The notes beneath the pieces are model-generated. The model did no database searches, had not been told where the DNA came from, and saw only the letters and a list, made by a program, of their open reading frames with translations. A stretch of 64,000 nt of DNA from Bacteroidota bacterium. GTDB lineage: Bacteria; Bacteroidota; Bacteroidia; Flavobacteriales; Flavobacteriaceae. A program made the translations under genes and the position numbers. Numbering within the stretch: position 1 is the stretch's first letter; the number at the start of each line of letters is the position of its first letter. Of this stretch, positions 1 to 7,760 are shown in pieces. The stretch spans positions 1-64,000 of the forward strand of contig JAQCCM010000005.1 in assembly GCA_027621175.1 (NCBI GenBank), given 5' to 3'.

Positions 1-66
1 AGCTCAGCCGGTTAGAGCGTCGGATTCATAACCCGGAGGTCGGGAGTTCAAGTCTCCCTCTCGCTA
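1..66 (+). tRNA. tRNA-Met (CAT), 5' end outside the window
   Basis: The T arm is clear: a five-pair GGGAG/CTCCC stem (42-46 with 54-58) around the loop TTCAAGT. It is followed by a 3' acceptor strand (59-65) and discriminator A66. The anticodon loop TTCATAA (25-31) gives anticodon CAT. The 5' acceptor strand lies before the window. CCA is not encoded in full. The top anticodon-stem pair A24-C32 is a mismatch. CAT could also belong to a lysidine-modified tRNA-Ile, so the Met assignment is probable rather than certain. Confidence 0.9.
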
Positions 67-69
67 CAA

Positions 70-113
70 AAACCCTTCTTCACAGATATCTATCGTGATT
101 GAAGGGTTTTTTT
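70..113 (+). terminator. Rho-independent terminator after the tRNA
   Basis: A stem of AAACCCTTC (70-78) and GAAGGGTTT (101-109) is followed by a T run to 113. An inner TCAC/GTGA pairing (80-83 with 95-98) extends the hairpin. It sits a few bases after the tRNA 3' end. Confidence 0.85.
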
Positions 114-180
114 AAACGCATATATTTTTTTTACTAAATTTGTTTATAGTTAAACCCAAATTTTATCAAATTATACTCCA

Positions 181-1431
181 ATGAGAACACCTACTATTTT
201 AATAATACTCGTTTCATTATTCTTTAATCTTTCTTTTTCACAATCTGTTCATTGGGAAATAGAACTGGGAAGCAATATTATTGATCATGAAATAACTGCT
301 GAGAACCTTATTGTGGTCCATGGAGAATCTAATGGAGATAAGGTTGTAAATAGTGAGCGTATTTACCCTGATGTTAGTGCTATTGATAATATTACAGGAG
401 AAATAGCATGGGAAATCAAGAGTCCGTTTGCAATGATGGCGATGTACTATAGAAACAATCCAAGAGAAGAGGTTGAAAAATTGGGGCATAAAGACTATAT
501 CCGCATTGGACATTTGCTGATTGTAGACCCAAAAGACGGCACGATATTGTTTAACCCAGCTTCTAAGGGAATTTCCGCGGTACAATATTCAAAAGTCTTT
601 CCTGTTGGCATCCTTGCCACTGGATTAATCCACGGTGAAAGAAAACAATTTTTCATCCCGTTTTCTACATTCGAAATAGCATGGGAAAAAGAGGACGAAT
701 TGGACACCAATACAAATAAAAAAGATTTATCACTCTATCAAATGATGAGTAGTAATCCTAATTTTAGGGATTCTTTCCCCGCAAAAGATGAAGGTAATCC
801 ATACAATGGTTACTACATAAATGGTGCTTATATTGTTCAATATTTTAGTGAATTTATTAGTTACGATTTGCTTACTGGTAATGAAAACTGGAGATTCAGA
901 ACAAAAAAGTTTATTAGTAAATTTACCTATTCAACAGAAAACGAAACAGAAAAAACCATTCTTTACTGCTCTACATTTAAAGGAGCTAGCTCTGGAAAAA
1001 ACATCTTATATGCCATAGATTTACAAACTGGAAACCTGCTTTGGGAAAAAGAAATACTTAATTCCATTGCTGATCTTGTTCCCGTTGAAAATCTCGGAGG
1101 TGTGTTAATTAATCCCACCAGATCGCTTAAAAAAGGATACGTCCAAATTTTCTCTCCAGCTGGAGAAAAACTCGTAAATGATACTAGCCTTAGAAGGTTT
1201 GGTAATGGAATAGAGTTTGTGTTTAATTCATCAAAAGGTATCGTCATTGTTGCAGATAGTGGTGTAAAATCTTCTAATGGCATTTTCCCCTCAAGAAAAG
1301 GGAGGATGTTTACTACAAAGTCTTTGGCGCTCATCAATATTGTTGATCTTACAACCAAACAATATGTTTTCGAGAAAAACATAAAAACAGGAGATAGAGT
1401 CAATTATTTAGAAACCTTAGTGCTGGATTAA
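181..1431 (+). pseudogene. PQQ-like beta-propeller protein, N-terminal part of a frameshifted gene
   Basis: The 416-residue frame starts with a signal peptide (hydrophobic residues 5-18, ending SFSQS). It carries several PQQ/quinoprotein-type blades of the form TGxxxW, for example ITGEIAWE, LTGNENWRF and LQTGNLLWEKE, so a secreted or periplasmic beta-propeller is expected. The frame stops at TAA 1429-1431, in the middle of the fold. One missing base near 1416-1419 would join it in frame to the next segment, reading ETLSAGLMVVENN across the junction. The ATG at 181 is chosen because the signal peptide follows it directly. No substrate or enzymatic role can be assigned from sequence. The gene is either decayed or carries an assembly error. 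Confidence 0.75.
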
Positions 1432-2130
1432 TGGTTGTTGAAAACAACCAAGCCTATGTTGTTGATTATAAAACAGGAAAGGAAATTAACGACCCTATTT
1501 TAGCCAAAGATCATGTCTTATTTTTAGATAACAACAAAGGCGCTTATTACTTAACAGCTGCAGCTTCTGATAAATTATATAAACTGGATAAAGCAATAGG
1601 ATTGACAACAGAATTATTTAACATCAGAAAAGCAAACGTTTTTTTAAAATTTGTTCATGAAATTATTGAAAGTGAAGATGCCATCATATTATCTGGCACC
1701 AATTTAAATGAAGATTTATCTTTTGTAAAACTCAATGTAAATGGCGAACTCATATATGACAAAAACATCTCTTCAAATTCAATTCTAGATTCTTGGTATT
1801 TACCTATTATTGGAAATAAAATATATAAAATAACAGACCACATCAGAAAACAATCTAATGCTTTAAGCATTATTAATTTAGATACTGGAGAGGTGATCAA
1901 CACAATGTCTTACGATATAACAACAGACAAGGGTTGGAAAAATAATATTGGACAATTTAGTGTGGATGAGGCAACAGAAACCATATTCCATTTCCCTTTG
2001 GCTGAATTGAAAACTCCGTTTGATAAAAAAGCAAAAGCCTTTAACGCCAGAGGAGTAATTACTGCGAAACGTTTTTAAATCTCGATCCAAATGGAATGGC
2101 GTCATTGCTCCATACAATCCTGATGGATGA
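1431..2130 (+). pseudogene. PQQ-like beta-propeller protein, C-terminal part of the same broken gene
   Basis: An open frame from the ATG at 1431 to TAA 2076-2078 (215 codons) continues the propeller with a blade containing YKTGKEIND and another near LDTGEVIN. It has no signal peptide of its own, and its first codon overlaps the upstream stop (TAATG). Reading back from the ATG in the same frame gives L-S-A-G-L, which continues the upstream protein. Further lesions may lie at its end: one T added to the run at 2072-2076, and one copy removed from the tandem pair AATGG-AATGG (2090-2099), would extend the product by RFLNLDPNGVIAPYNPDG to a TGA at 2128-2130. The frame junction at 1416-1431 is well supported. 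The end repair is a hypothesis. Confidence 0.65.
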
Positions 2131-2157
2131 ATTTAAAGCAAAAGAGAAGCCTCTCAT

Positions 2158-2177
2158 CTTTGGCTTTGCAGCCAAAG
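2158..2177 (+). other. Perfect 8-bp hairpin after the PQQ-like gene
   Basis: CTTTGGCT (2158-2165), loop TTGC, then AGCCAAAG (2170-2177). A short T-rich stretch follows (GTTATTTT), so it may be a weak terminator for the PQQ-like gene. The rest of 2131-2251 shows no convincing gene. Confidence 0.4.
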
Positions 2178-2251
2178 GTTATTTTCTGCGTATGAGGAAA
2201 TACGTCATCTGGATAGATTTTAATTTGACGAAGTCATGTAGAGTACTCCAC

Positions 2252-2296
2252 AAAAAAAAGCCCTTCATCAATAAATCAATAGTGAATGAAGGGCTT
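2252..2296 (-). terminator. Terminator of the minus-strand gene at 2325-2714
   Basis: AAGCCCTTCAT (2258-2268) pairs with ATGAAGGGCTT (2286-2296). On the minus strand the hairpin is followed by a run of eight T (complement of A 2252-2259), as expected for the leftward gene ending at 2325. Confidence 0.8.
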
Positions 2297-2324
2297 ATTG
2301 TTACCTAAAACAACCCCTATGCTT

Positions 2325-2714
2325 CTACGCGATTGCTTTGGTGGTTGATAACATACGGGATGTTTTTTCCAATTGGGTAAGTATATCTTTTGCGCGACCT
2401 TTAAAATCTTTATCCCCTAATCTTTGGGATGCATTAGTAAAAATTACATTATACATTATATCCTTATGGTTTTCATCTTCGACCTTACACAATAAAAAAA
2501 GGGCTTCGACAGGATTATAATGTTCTTCTAAAGACCAAAAATCAACTTTTTCTTTATTAGCAACATTTATTAGCTCATTCATAAAGTGAAATGTGTCAAA
2601 AACCTGTAAAAAGGCCACTACAATAGACATGCATATTTTATGGTTTTCTTTTAATGATTTTTCGGTAATGTTTGCTCTTCTCCTACTATCATCACTTGAA
2701 TATTCCATTAACAT
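2325..2714 (-). CDS. Uncharacterised 129-residue protein
   Basis: I do not recognise this protein. It has no signal peptide or membrane span and is predicted to be mostly helical and cytoplasmic. It is rich in charged residues, with a stretch FHFMNELINVANKEKVDFW near the middle and a C-terminal amphipathic region (KDILTQLEKTSRMLSTTKA). Two start codons are possible, two codons apart (2714 and 2708). Upstream of both on the minus strand is an A-rich stretch without Shine-Dalgarno, as is usual in this phylum. It is a single gene with its own terminator (2252-2296), next to a small XRE-type regulator on the same strand 256 bases away. That gap shows no gene. Confidence 0.7.
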   Translation of the reverse strand: MLMEYSSDDSRRRANITEKSLKENHKICMSIVVAFLQVFDTFHFMNELINVANKEKVDFWSLEEHYNPVEALFLLCKVEDENHKDIMYNVIFTNASQRLGDKDFKGRAKDILTQLEKTSRMLSTTKAIA

Positions 2715-2970
2715 TTTTTTTTATTATGGGGGAAAATACAAGCAAATGAAATAAATATAAAGTTTAAACGACAACTATTTTTACAACTTAGTAGATATAA
2801 AATTGACTTCGTAATATTTTCATTAAAAATGCAACCCGCTATAAATGTGAAACTAATAGCAAACATTTAAGCACTCAAACCTTAAAATTTACATTGGATT
2901 TATTTATGAATAATTGAGAACAGAGAAAAATATTTATATTTTGACCGAGATGGCTGTAAAAAATAAAAAT

Positions 2971-3234
2971 CTAATTCTTTTTAAATCCTTCTAACTCTTT
3001 CAATATATGATTAAAAGCTTGCTCCTTAGGCGATTCATCCATGCCCAACACCAACCAAGAGATGGAGTATTTGGGAAACTTTAAGGCCAAAGATTGTATG
3101 ACTGTATGTGATACCGAAGCGCGCCTTCTTAGCGTAGTAGATAAAGAGTTAGCGCCAACGCCTATTTCTCGTTCAAGTTTTGAAATAGATAGGCCCTCCT
3201 TCTCCGCGATAAATTTAATACGATCGTGAATCAA
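2971..3234 (-). CDS. Small XRE-type helix-turn-helix regulator
   Basis: An 87-residue protein that is almost entirely one DNA-binding domain. ISKLEREIGVGANSLSTTLRR (about residues 17-37) is a helix-turn-helix of the phage-repressor/XRE kind. It is followed by the ending typical of flavobacterial XRE proteins (LALKFPKYSISWLVLG), where W-L precedes the end of the domain. No dimerisation or sensor domain follows, only a short charged tail. It is transcribed away from the ECF sigma factor gene; the 133 bases between them hold a 15-base direct repeat that could be an operator. Its target is unknown. Confidence 0.8.
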   Translation of the reverse strand: MIHDRIKFIAEKEGLSISKLEREIGVGANSLSTTLRRRASVSHTVIQSLALKFPKYSISWLVLGMDESPKEQAFNHILKELEGFKKN

Positions 3235-3250
3235 TGTTAAAACTTATTTA

Positions 3251-3319
3251 AATTAAAGAAATAAAAACGTAAATTTAATAAAATGTTTAAACCCAAAGCT
3301 ATTGAATTAAAGAAATAAA
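3251..3319. repeat. 15-bp direct repeat in a divergent promoter region
   Basis: The 15-mer AATTAAAGAAATAAA occurs at 3251-3265 and again at 3305-3319, identical in both copies and 54 bases apart start to start. It lies between the XRE regulator gene and the sigma factor gene. Base composition is AT-rich, so chance is possible. Confidence 0.5.
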
Positions 3320-3325
3320 TTATTC

Positions 3326-3352
3326 AAACTTTTTTACCTTTCCGGGGTCTAA
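3326..3352 (+). promoter_or_regulatory. Candidate ECF-type promoter of the sigma factor operon
   Basis: AAACTTTTTTACC (3326-3338) and GGGTCTAA (3345-3352) resemble an AAC-containing -35 and a GTCTAA-type -10 of ECF sigma factors, lying 15 bases before the TTG start codon at 3368. Autoregulation by the encoded sigma factor is an inference from this likeness. Confidence 0.4.
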
Positions 3353-3367
3353 TATTAAAAATTCCGT

Positions 3368-3910
3368 TTGGAAACCGAAGAGCATATTGTACAACACATC
3401 AAAAACAAGCAGTTAGAACTGGCGGTAACCGCTATTTCAAATACCTATCACGAGATGTTGTATTGGCATATTCGAAAATTGGTGAAGCATCACGATGCTG
3501 CCAACGACGCACTTCAAAATACCTATGTGCGGATTTTTAATGGTTTATCAACTTTTAAATTTAAAAGCAGCGTCAAAACTTGGTGCTACCGAATTGCCTA
3601 TAATGAGGCTATTCGGTTGATAGCGCAAAATCAAAAACTACGCTATAACGATTGTACTAATGAGGAAACCGATTATTTTGCGCACCTAACTGCCGATCCG
3701 TATTTTGATTTGGATTCTGTAAGCCATGCGCTGCATGAATCCTTATCAAAACTTTCTGAAAAACAACAACGTGTATTTCAAATGAAATATTTTGATGAGC
3801 TTACCTTTGAAGAAATTGCCAAAATTACCTCATGGAATACCAACTCAATAAAAACAGCATTTTATGCTGCTAAAGAAAAAGTAACTGTTCACGTAATGGA
3901 AACCGTATGA
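3368..3910 (+). CDS. RNA polymerase sigma factor, ECF (sigma-70) family
   Basis: A 180-residue two-domain ECF sigma factor that redirects RNA polymerase to a dedicated promoter set. Region 2 covers about residues 25-90, with HHDAANDALQNTYVRIF (2.1/2.2) and FKSSVKTWCYRIAYNEAIR (2.3/2.4). Region 4 covers about 125-175, with LSEKQQRVFQMKYFDELTFEEIA and a recognition helix around WNTNSIKTAFYAAKEKV. The chosen start is TTG: the next in-frame ATG (codon 29) would remove the first helix of region 2, and a stop lies just upstream at 3356-3358. It overlaps the next gene by ATGA, so sigma factor and partner are translationally coupled. Confidence 0.9.
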   Translation: METEEHIVQHIKNKQLELAVTAISNTYHEMLYWHIRKLVKHHDAANDALQNTYVRIFNGLSTFKFKSSVKTWCYRIAYNEAIRLIAQNQKLRYNDCTNEETDYFAHLTADPYFDLDSVSHALHESLSKLSEKQQRVFQMKYFDELTFEEIAKITSWNTNSIKTAFYAAKEKVTVHVMETV

Positions 3911-4218
3911 AAAAGAAACATTTACATCACGAGCAACTGGGATACCAAATACCCGAAGGCTATTTTGAGCATTCAAAAAAAGAAATGCTGGCTTTTTTGG
4001 AACATCCAGTAAAAAAGGAAAAACCCGCTGAATATGGTTGGAAAAAAAACGTGCTGGCGATTGCTGCTGTTGCGGTCATAGCCGTTGGTATATTTTCGCT
4101 AAACTCTTACAGCACACAAGACGAGTCTTTTGAGCAACTAACCATTGAATCATTAGAAGTCTCTGAGGAAGATTTTGATCAGTGGTTTGATGAAAATTTT
4201 GTCTTAAATGGTGTCTAA
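3907..4218 (+). CDS. Single-span membrane protein, putative anti-sigma partner
   Basis: A 103-residue protein coupled by ATGA to the sigma factor gene. About 45 polar residues are followed by one strongly hydrophobic segment (VLAIAAVAVIAVGIFSL, about residues 50-66) and a very acidic C-terminal part (ESLEVSEEDFDQWFDENF). The arrangement of cytoplasmic N-terminus, single span and outer tail, placed directly after an ECF gene, is that of a membrane-bound anti-sigma factor. No recognisable anti-sigma domain such as ZAS with its zinc ligands is seen, although three histidines lie near the N-terminus. The role is inferred from context only. Confidence 0.7.
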   Translation: MKKKHLHHEQLGYQIPEGYFEHSKKEMLAFLEHPVKKEKPAEYGWKKNVLAIAAVAVIAVGIFSLNSYSTQDESFEQLTIESLEVSEEDFDQWFDENFVLNGV

Positions 4219-4272
4219 ATAAAACTATTTACAAAAACATAGGTCTAAACATCAAACACAAATATTTAGTAT

Positions 4273-4740
4273 ATGAAAATCATCAAAATCACCACGTTAA
4301 TCGTAGCCATCTTAATTGGGCAAGTTGCCTTAGCACAGGATGAAGCACCAAAAGGGAAGCAAAAAATATACACCCCTGAGCAATTGGAAATGCTTAAAGC
4401 ACAAAAAGAAGCGGTAAAAAAAAACCGTGAAGAATTTAAGGCAAGTCTTTCCGATGAGCAACGTGCTATTTTAGAAAATAAAGACCTTAACAGAAAAGAG
4501 CGTCAAGAGGCACTAAGAGCAACATTCACCGATGCGCAAAAAGATTTACTCGCTTCAAATAAAAGTGAAATCAAAGCGCTAAAAGATCAGTTCCGTGCAA
4601 CCATAACAGACGAGCAAAAGCAAGCCTTAAAGCAACGCCGTAAGCGCATGAAAAACCGCGTACGAAACATGAAAGAAAAAAAGGAACAGTTTAATGAGCG
4701 TAGAGAAAACTGGAAAGAACGCAAAAAGAAAAATGGATAA
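4273..4740 (+). CDS. Secreted, highly charged Spy/CpxP-like protein
   Basis: A 155-residue protein with a signal peptide (residues 1-21, ending ALAQ). The mature part is almost wholly helical and rich in Lys, Arg and Glu, with repeats of the type LSDEQRAIL, FTDAQKDLL and ITDEQKQALK. These look like the LTxxQ repeats of periplasmic Spy/CpxP/CnrX-type stress proteins. Lying in the sigma factor operon, it is a plausible envelope-stress chaperone or regulator of the upstream pair. It lacks a clear match to one named family. A strong terminator follows. Confidence 0.65.
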   Translation: MKIIKITTLIVAILIGQVALAQDEAPKGKQKIYTPEQLEMLKAQKEAVKKNREEFKASLSDEQRAILENKDLNRKERQEALRATFTDAQKDLLASNKSEIKALKDQFRATITDEQKQALKQRRKRMKNRVRNMKEKKEQFNERRENWKERKKKNG

Positions 4741-4742
4741 AT

Positions 4743-4768
4743 AAAAGGGGGCAAAGCCCCCTTTTTAT
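4743..4768 (+). terminator. Terminator of the ECF sigma factor operon
   Basis: GGGGGC (4747-4752), loop AAA, GCCCCC (4756-4761) followed by TTTTT. Flanking A residues pair with the T run. It lies just after the stop codon at 4740. Confidence 0.9.
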
Positions 4769-4781
4769 TTAAATTTAGCAA

Positions 4782-5633
4782 ATGCGTAAACTCATACTCC
4801 TTTTTATTTGCATTACTGCTTTGGTTAGCGCTCAACAAACTGAGCTATCCGAAGCAGATGCTATTTTAAATGATCTTTTTGTTGCAGACAGCCTTGATGT
4901 TTTGGATTTGTTCGATGACCTCAAAAAGCAAGATTACTTATATCTTACGGTACTTTACAACAACAAAACCCTTTTCTCCGGGCGTGACTTTGGAGTAGAA
5001 CAGTACAGTGCTTTCCCAAGTATTAGCTACATTAATGGAAATAATTTCTTTGCTAATCTTAGTTCAGGGTATTACAGTGGCATAACCCCAAACTGGGATT
5101 TTGTTACAATAAGCGGTGGGTATTCAAACTACATCGACACCAAAAAAACACTTTTGGCAACTGGAGTATATTCATATTCCTCTTACACCCAAGACGTAGC
5201 TGACTTAAATAACCATCGTATTTCAATAGGATTGAGCTATCGCAAAAAATGGTTTAGAAATTCGCTCACGGCAGGCTATTTGTTTGGTGGTGCTAGTTCG
5301 TCTTTTGTTTCTAATAACACTTATGTTTCCATAGATCTATTGGATACCAAAACACTAGATATTTCCATACAGCCACGACTGGGTTTATTTTGGGGAAGCC
5401 AAACCGATAGGCAAGAATTTGTACGATATAGACCGTATCGAATAGAGGTCATAGACAACGATTATTTTCAACTACTTAATACTGAGTTAAGCATCCCAGT
5501 TGAGTTTGACTTTGGAAATTGGGATATTGAAATCGACTATACATTTTCAGCGCCCAATCCGCTACCAAGTGAAGAAAACCTAGAAAATACTGGGTTTATT
5601 TCGTTTTCCGTAGGTTATCTAATCGGGTTATAA
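4782..5633 (+). CDS. Secreted outer-membrane beta-barrel-like protein
   Basis: A 283-residue protein with a signal peptide (residues 1-17, ending VSAQ) and a short acidic linker. The rest consists of alternating hydrophobic/polar strands separated by turns, for example GVEQYSAFPSISYING, NLSSGYYSGITPNW, RISIGLSYRKKW, NSLTAGYLFGG and a final strand ending SFSVGYLIGL. That pattern fits an outer-membrane barrel of roughly ten to twelve strands. No family can be named. It starts 14 bases after the ECF operon terminator, so it may be separately transcribed. Its last 6 bases overlap the converging DinB-like gene. Confidence 0.65.
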   Translation: MRKLILLFICITALVSAQQTELSEADAILNDLFVADSLDVLDLFDDLKKQDYLYLTVLYNNKTLFSGRDFGVEQYSAFPSISYINGNNFFANLSSGYYSGITPNWDFVTISGGYSNYIDTKKTLLATGVYSYSSYTQDVADLNNHRISIGLSYRKKWFRNSLTAGYLFGGASSSFVSNNTYVSIDLLDTKTLDISIQPRLGLFWGSQTDRQEFVRYRPYRIEVIDNDYFQLLNTELSIPVEFDFGNWDIEIDYTFSAPNPLPSEENLENTGFISFSVGYLIGL

Positions 5634-6122
5634 ACGACATATGCGCAAATGATGGCGCAAATGCAAACGTAAAAATTGTTGTGTCAACTTCTTATTAATT
5701 CTTCCAATAAATACATGCTTAAAAATTCCTTTTTTAGCATCATGCTCCGGAAAATCTAAAAAGAACGCGTCGGCTTGACTACGTGTTTTTTCCCATTTAG
5801 ACATCAAATCTGCGGTGCTCATTTCAAGTGGAAATTGTTGCACCACATCAGGGGCTTTGATTTTTAAAACCCCAACCCGTAGTGCTACAAAAAAGAAAGC
5901 AAATTTCAGTCGGGTTACTACAGAAACAGGTACCAAAGCAGACGGATCTTGAGTTTTAAGTTTAATGTATGCCAACACACCGCGCTCCACCATCCAACAA
6001 TGATACAGGTGCTGTAAAACACTCCATTTACCTTGTGGAGCTAGGTGTAACTCAGTTTCTGAAAGCCCAGCAAGTTTGTGCTGGATAAGGTGTAGTGGCG
6101 TAAAGGATTCGATAAACCGCAT
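5628..6122 (-). CDS. DinB-like four-helix-bundle protein
   Basis: A 164-residue protein of the DinB/DUF1569 type. The N-terminal helix SETELHLAPQGKWSVLQHLYHCWMVER carries the typical W-S-x-L-Q-H-L-x-H signature. The C-terminus (FLRLHLRHHL) supplies the second cluster of histidines. H37, H40 and the C-terminal HxxHH are candidate metal ligands. Family members include metal-dependent thiol transferases, but the reaction here is unknown. Start and upstream stop overlap by one base (TAATG), so it is translationally coupled to the cupin gene before it. Confidence 0.75.
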   Translation of the reverse strand: MRFIESFTPLHLIQHKLAGLSETELHLAPQGKWSVLQHLYHCWMVERGVLAYIKLKTQDPSALVPVSVVTRLKFAFFFVALRVGVLKIKAPDVVQQFPLEMSTADLMSKWEKTRSQADAFFLDFPEHDAKKGIFKHVFIGRINKKLTQQFLRLHLRHHLRICRL

Positions 6123-6604
6123 TACCTTCCAAAATCATCAGAGACACGAACAATATCGTCTTCATCTGATGGGTGATGCACGTCAGTATGCTGCCAAATT
6201 TCAGCAATAAGTGCGTGGTTTTGCAAGCCCACCAATCGGTGTCGTTCGCCTTGTTGCAAACGGACTTGATCTCCCTCATTGAGAACTTCAACCTCAGCTT
6301 GCTCATCAGTTGATGAACGAATTATCCCCGCTGTTCCTTTATAGACACGCCAAATTTCTGCACGGCGGTGATGATACTGCCACGACAAACGAACCTGAGG
6401 AGCAACAATCAAAATTTTTGGACTGAGTTTTCCGCCAATCCGAAGTGAATCTACATCTATTCCAGAAAAAAAATGATTGGCAAAATCTTGTGCCTGAGCC
6501 TCATCAATAACCAAAAAACCACCCCAGGGGCGCTCAAAATCGTGATTAACGACGGTAAAACCAAGCGCTTCAATTTGGACTTTTATTTCTTTATAAGTAT
6601 CCAT
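6122..6604 (-). CDS. Cupin-domain protein related to mannose-6-phosphate isomerase type II
   Basis: A 160-residue protein. It has RPWGGF near the N-terminus and a single cupin barrel: LSWQYHHRRAEIWRVYKGTAGI (about residues 73-95) supplies H-H and E ligands and G. The second motif is around GDQVRLQQGERHRLVGL, with the last His. The RPWG...YHHRRAEIW...GERH pattern is that of the C-terminal domain of GDP-mannose pyrophosphorylase/phosphomannose isomerases. Flavobacterial proteins of this size are often labelled phosphoheptose isomerase-like. A sugar-nucleotide or LPS-related role is possible but unproven. First gene of a two-gene operon with the DinB-like protein. Confidence 0.75.
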   Translation of the reverse strand: MDTYKEIKVQIEALGFTVVNHDFERPWGGFLVIDEAQAQDFANHFFSGIDVDSLRIGGKLSPKILIVAPQVRLSWQYHHRRAEIWRVYKGTAGIIRSSTDEQAEVEVLNEGDQVRLQQGERHRLVGLQNHALIAEIWQHTDVHHPSDEDDIVRVSDDFGR

Positions 6605-6701
6605 CGGTTTTTTTTCAAATATAGCTTACCTATTTACTGCAGCGCAAATAAATACAGTCAAATTTTGATAAAATCTTTATCTTTAAGAAAATTTTAACTA
6701 C

Positions 6702-7592
6702 ATGTTTGAGCTGCTATATGCCAAGCTTTTGGATGAAAAAACCAAAAAGCGAAGCGAACGAATTATCATTAATATTGCCATTGTCAGTTTTGTTCTTCAT
6801 TTGGCAATCATTACGCTAAACGATTTAAAGCTTTTAGGAAGCACTTTTTCGGGTGATTTATTCACCAACCCGATTTCTGCAATTTATACGCCGTTTTCGT
6901 TTATTCTTATCTACGAAGTGTATTTATTGATTTACTATTTACCAAAGTCCATGACCATTTATATTGGCAAACAATACGAGATTATCATGCTTATTGTTAT
7001 CAGGCGCTTATACAAAGACTTATCGAATATTTCATTAAAAGGAGATTGGTTTGAAAGCGCTGAAAACCTTCAATTTATATATGACATAATTGCTACTATT
7101 ATATTGTTTTTACTTATTCATTTGTTTTATAAAATGAACAAATTTCGTGTACGGAAATTGATGAAACTCACCGAAACCAAACCAGAATTAATTCGGTTTG
7201 TAAGGTTCAAAAGAGCTCTTGCAGTCCTATTGGTTCCTGCATTTATCGTGATCGCCCTCTTTAATATATTTGATTGGGCAATTCATGTAACAGAGTTACA
7301 GTCTGGTCTAACAAAAGGGTTGGATATTAATGCCGTTTTCTTCGACGATTTCTTTACGGTGCTTATTTTGGTAGATGTATTATTGGTGCTATTTTCGTTT
7401 GCTCACACAGATAGATTCAACAAGGTAATCCGAAATTCAGGCTTTGTGATTTCTACCATTTTAGTAAAATTATCGTTTAGTGTAACGGGGTTGCAAAACG
7501 TAGTACTGATTATTTCTGCGGTAGCATTTGGTGTAGTAATTTTATGGATTCACAAGCTTTTTGAGCAAAATAAGCTTCCTGCAAATTACTAA
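6702..7592 (+). CDS. Polytopic membrane protein of unknown function
   Basis: A 296-residue integral membrane protein with about six to seven hydrophobic segments, around residues 24-42, 60-80, 95-105, 128-145, 172-192, 213-233 and 250-285. A conserved-looking basic segment (MLIVIRRLYKDLSN) follows the third span, and FVRFKRAL precedes the fifth. It has no signal peptide of the cleavable type. I recognise the general type as a conserved flavobacterial hypothetical but know no function. It converges on the 6S RNA/zapA transcription unit, and its stop lies at the 3' end of that RNA. Confidence 0.75.
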   Translation: MFELLYAKLLDEKTKKRSERIIINIAIVSFVLHLAIITLNDLKLLGSTFSGDLFTNPISAIYTPFSFILIYEVYLLIYYLPKSMTIYIGKQYEIIMLIVIRRLYKDLSNISLKGDWFESAENLQFIYDIIATIILFLLIHLFYKMNKFRVRKLMKLTETKPELIRFVRFKRALAVLLVPAFIVIALFNIFDWAIHVTELQSGLTKGLDINAVFFDDFFTVLILVDVLLVLFSFAHTDRFNKVIRNSGFVISTILVKLSFSVTGLQNVVLIISAVAFGVVILWIHKLFEQNKLPANY

Positions 7593-7760
7593 AAAACCTA
7601 CACCAAGTAAGTTTTGCATAAACTCGAAAAAAAACAGGTTTGAGGCTACCTGAGTGTTCAAGGATCCGCACAAGCGGCTTGCTTTAGCACTCAAAACTCA
7701 CCTCTTCGAATTATATTAGCGTTGAGTTTATCAAAAAATGTACCTGATGTAGGTAGGGCA
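7591..7760 (-). ncRNA. ssrS: 6S RNA (6S-Flavo-like), immediately after zapA
   Basis: The region right after the zapA stop folds, on the minus strand, into a long nested rod. Closing stem: 7746-7753 with 7597-7604 (8 pairs, one G-U). Second stem: 7724-7731 with 7618-7625 (8 perfect pairs). Then come a large internal bubble, an upper stem (7688-7693 with 7651-7656) and a small CCGC/GCGG hairpin near the tip (7674-7677 with 7666-7669). The minus-strand 3' end is TTTTTT (7596-7591). This is the closing stem/central bubble/terminal stem design of 6S RNA, which binds the sigma-70 holoenzyme. Proteobacterial 6S RNA is also a neighbour of zapA. Confidence 0.8.

Noticed and set aside
238-710. Minus-strand frames inside the PQQ-like gene
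   Set aside because: They are shadow frames with no domain or context, opposite a clear coding sequence. The same applies to many other antisense frames across the window.
1405-1435. Programmed ribosomal frameshift joining the two PQQ halves
   Set aside because: No slippery heptamer such as A-AAA-AAG or a downstream pseudoknot is visible at the junction.
2096-2308. Open frame of 70 codons following the PQQ-like gene
   Set aside because: It runs through a terminator hairpin, has no recognisable domain, and its beginning is better explained as the out-of-frame tail of the PQQ-like gene.
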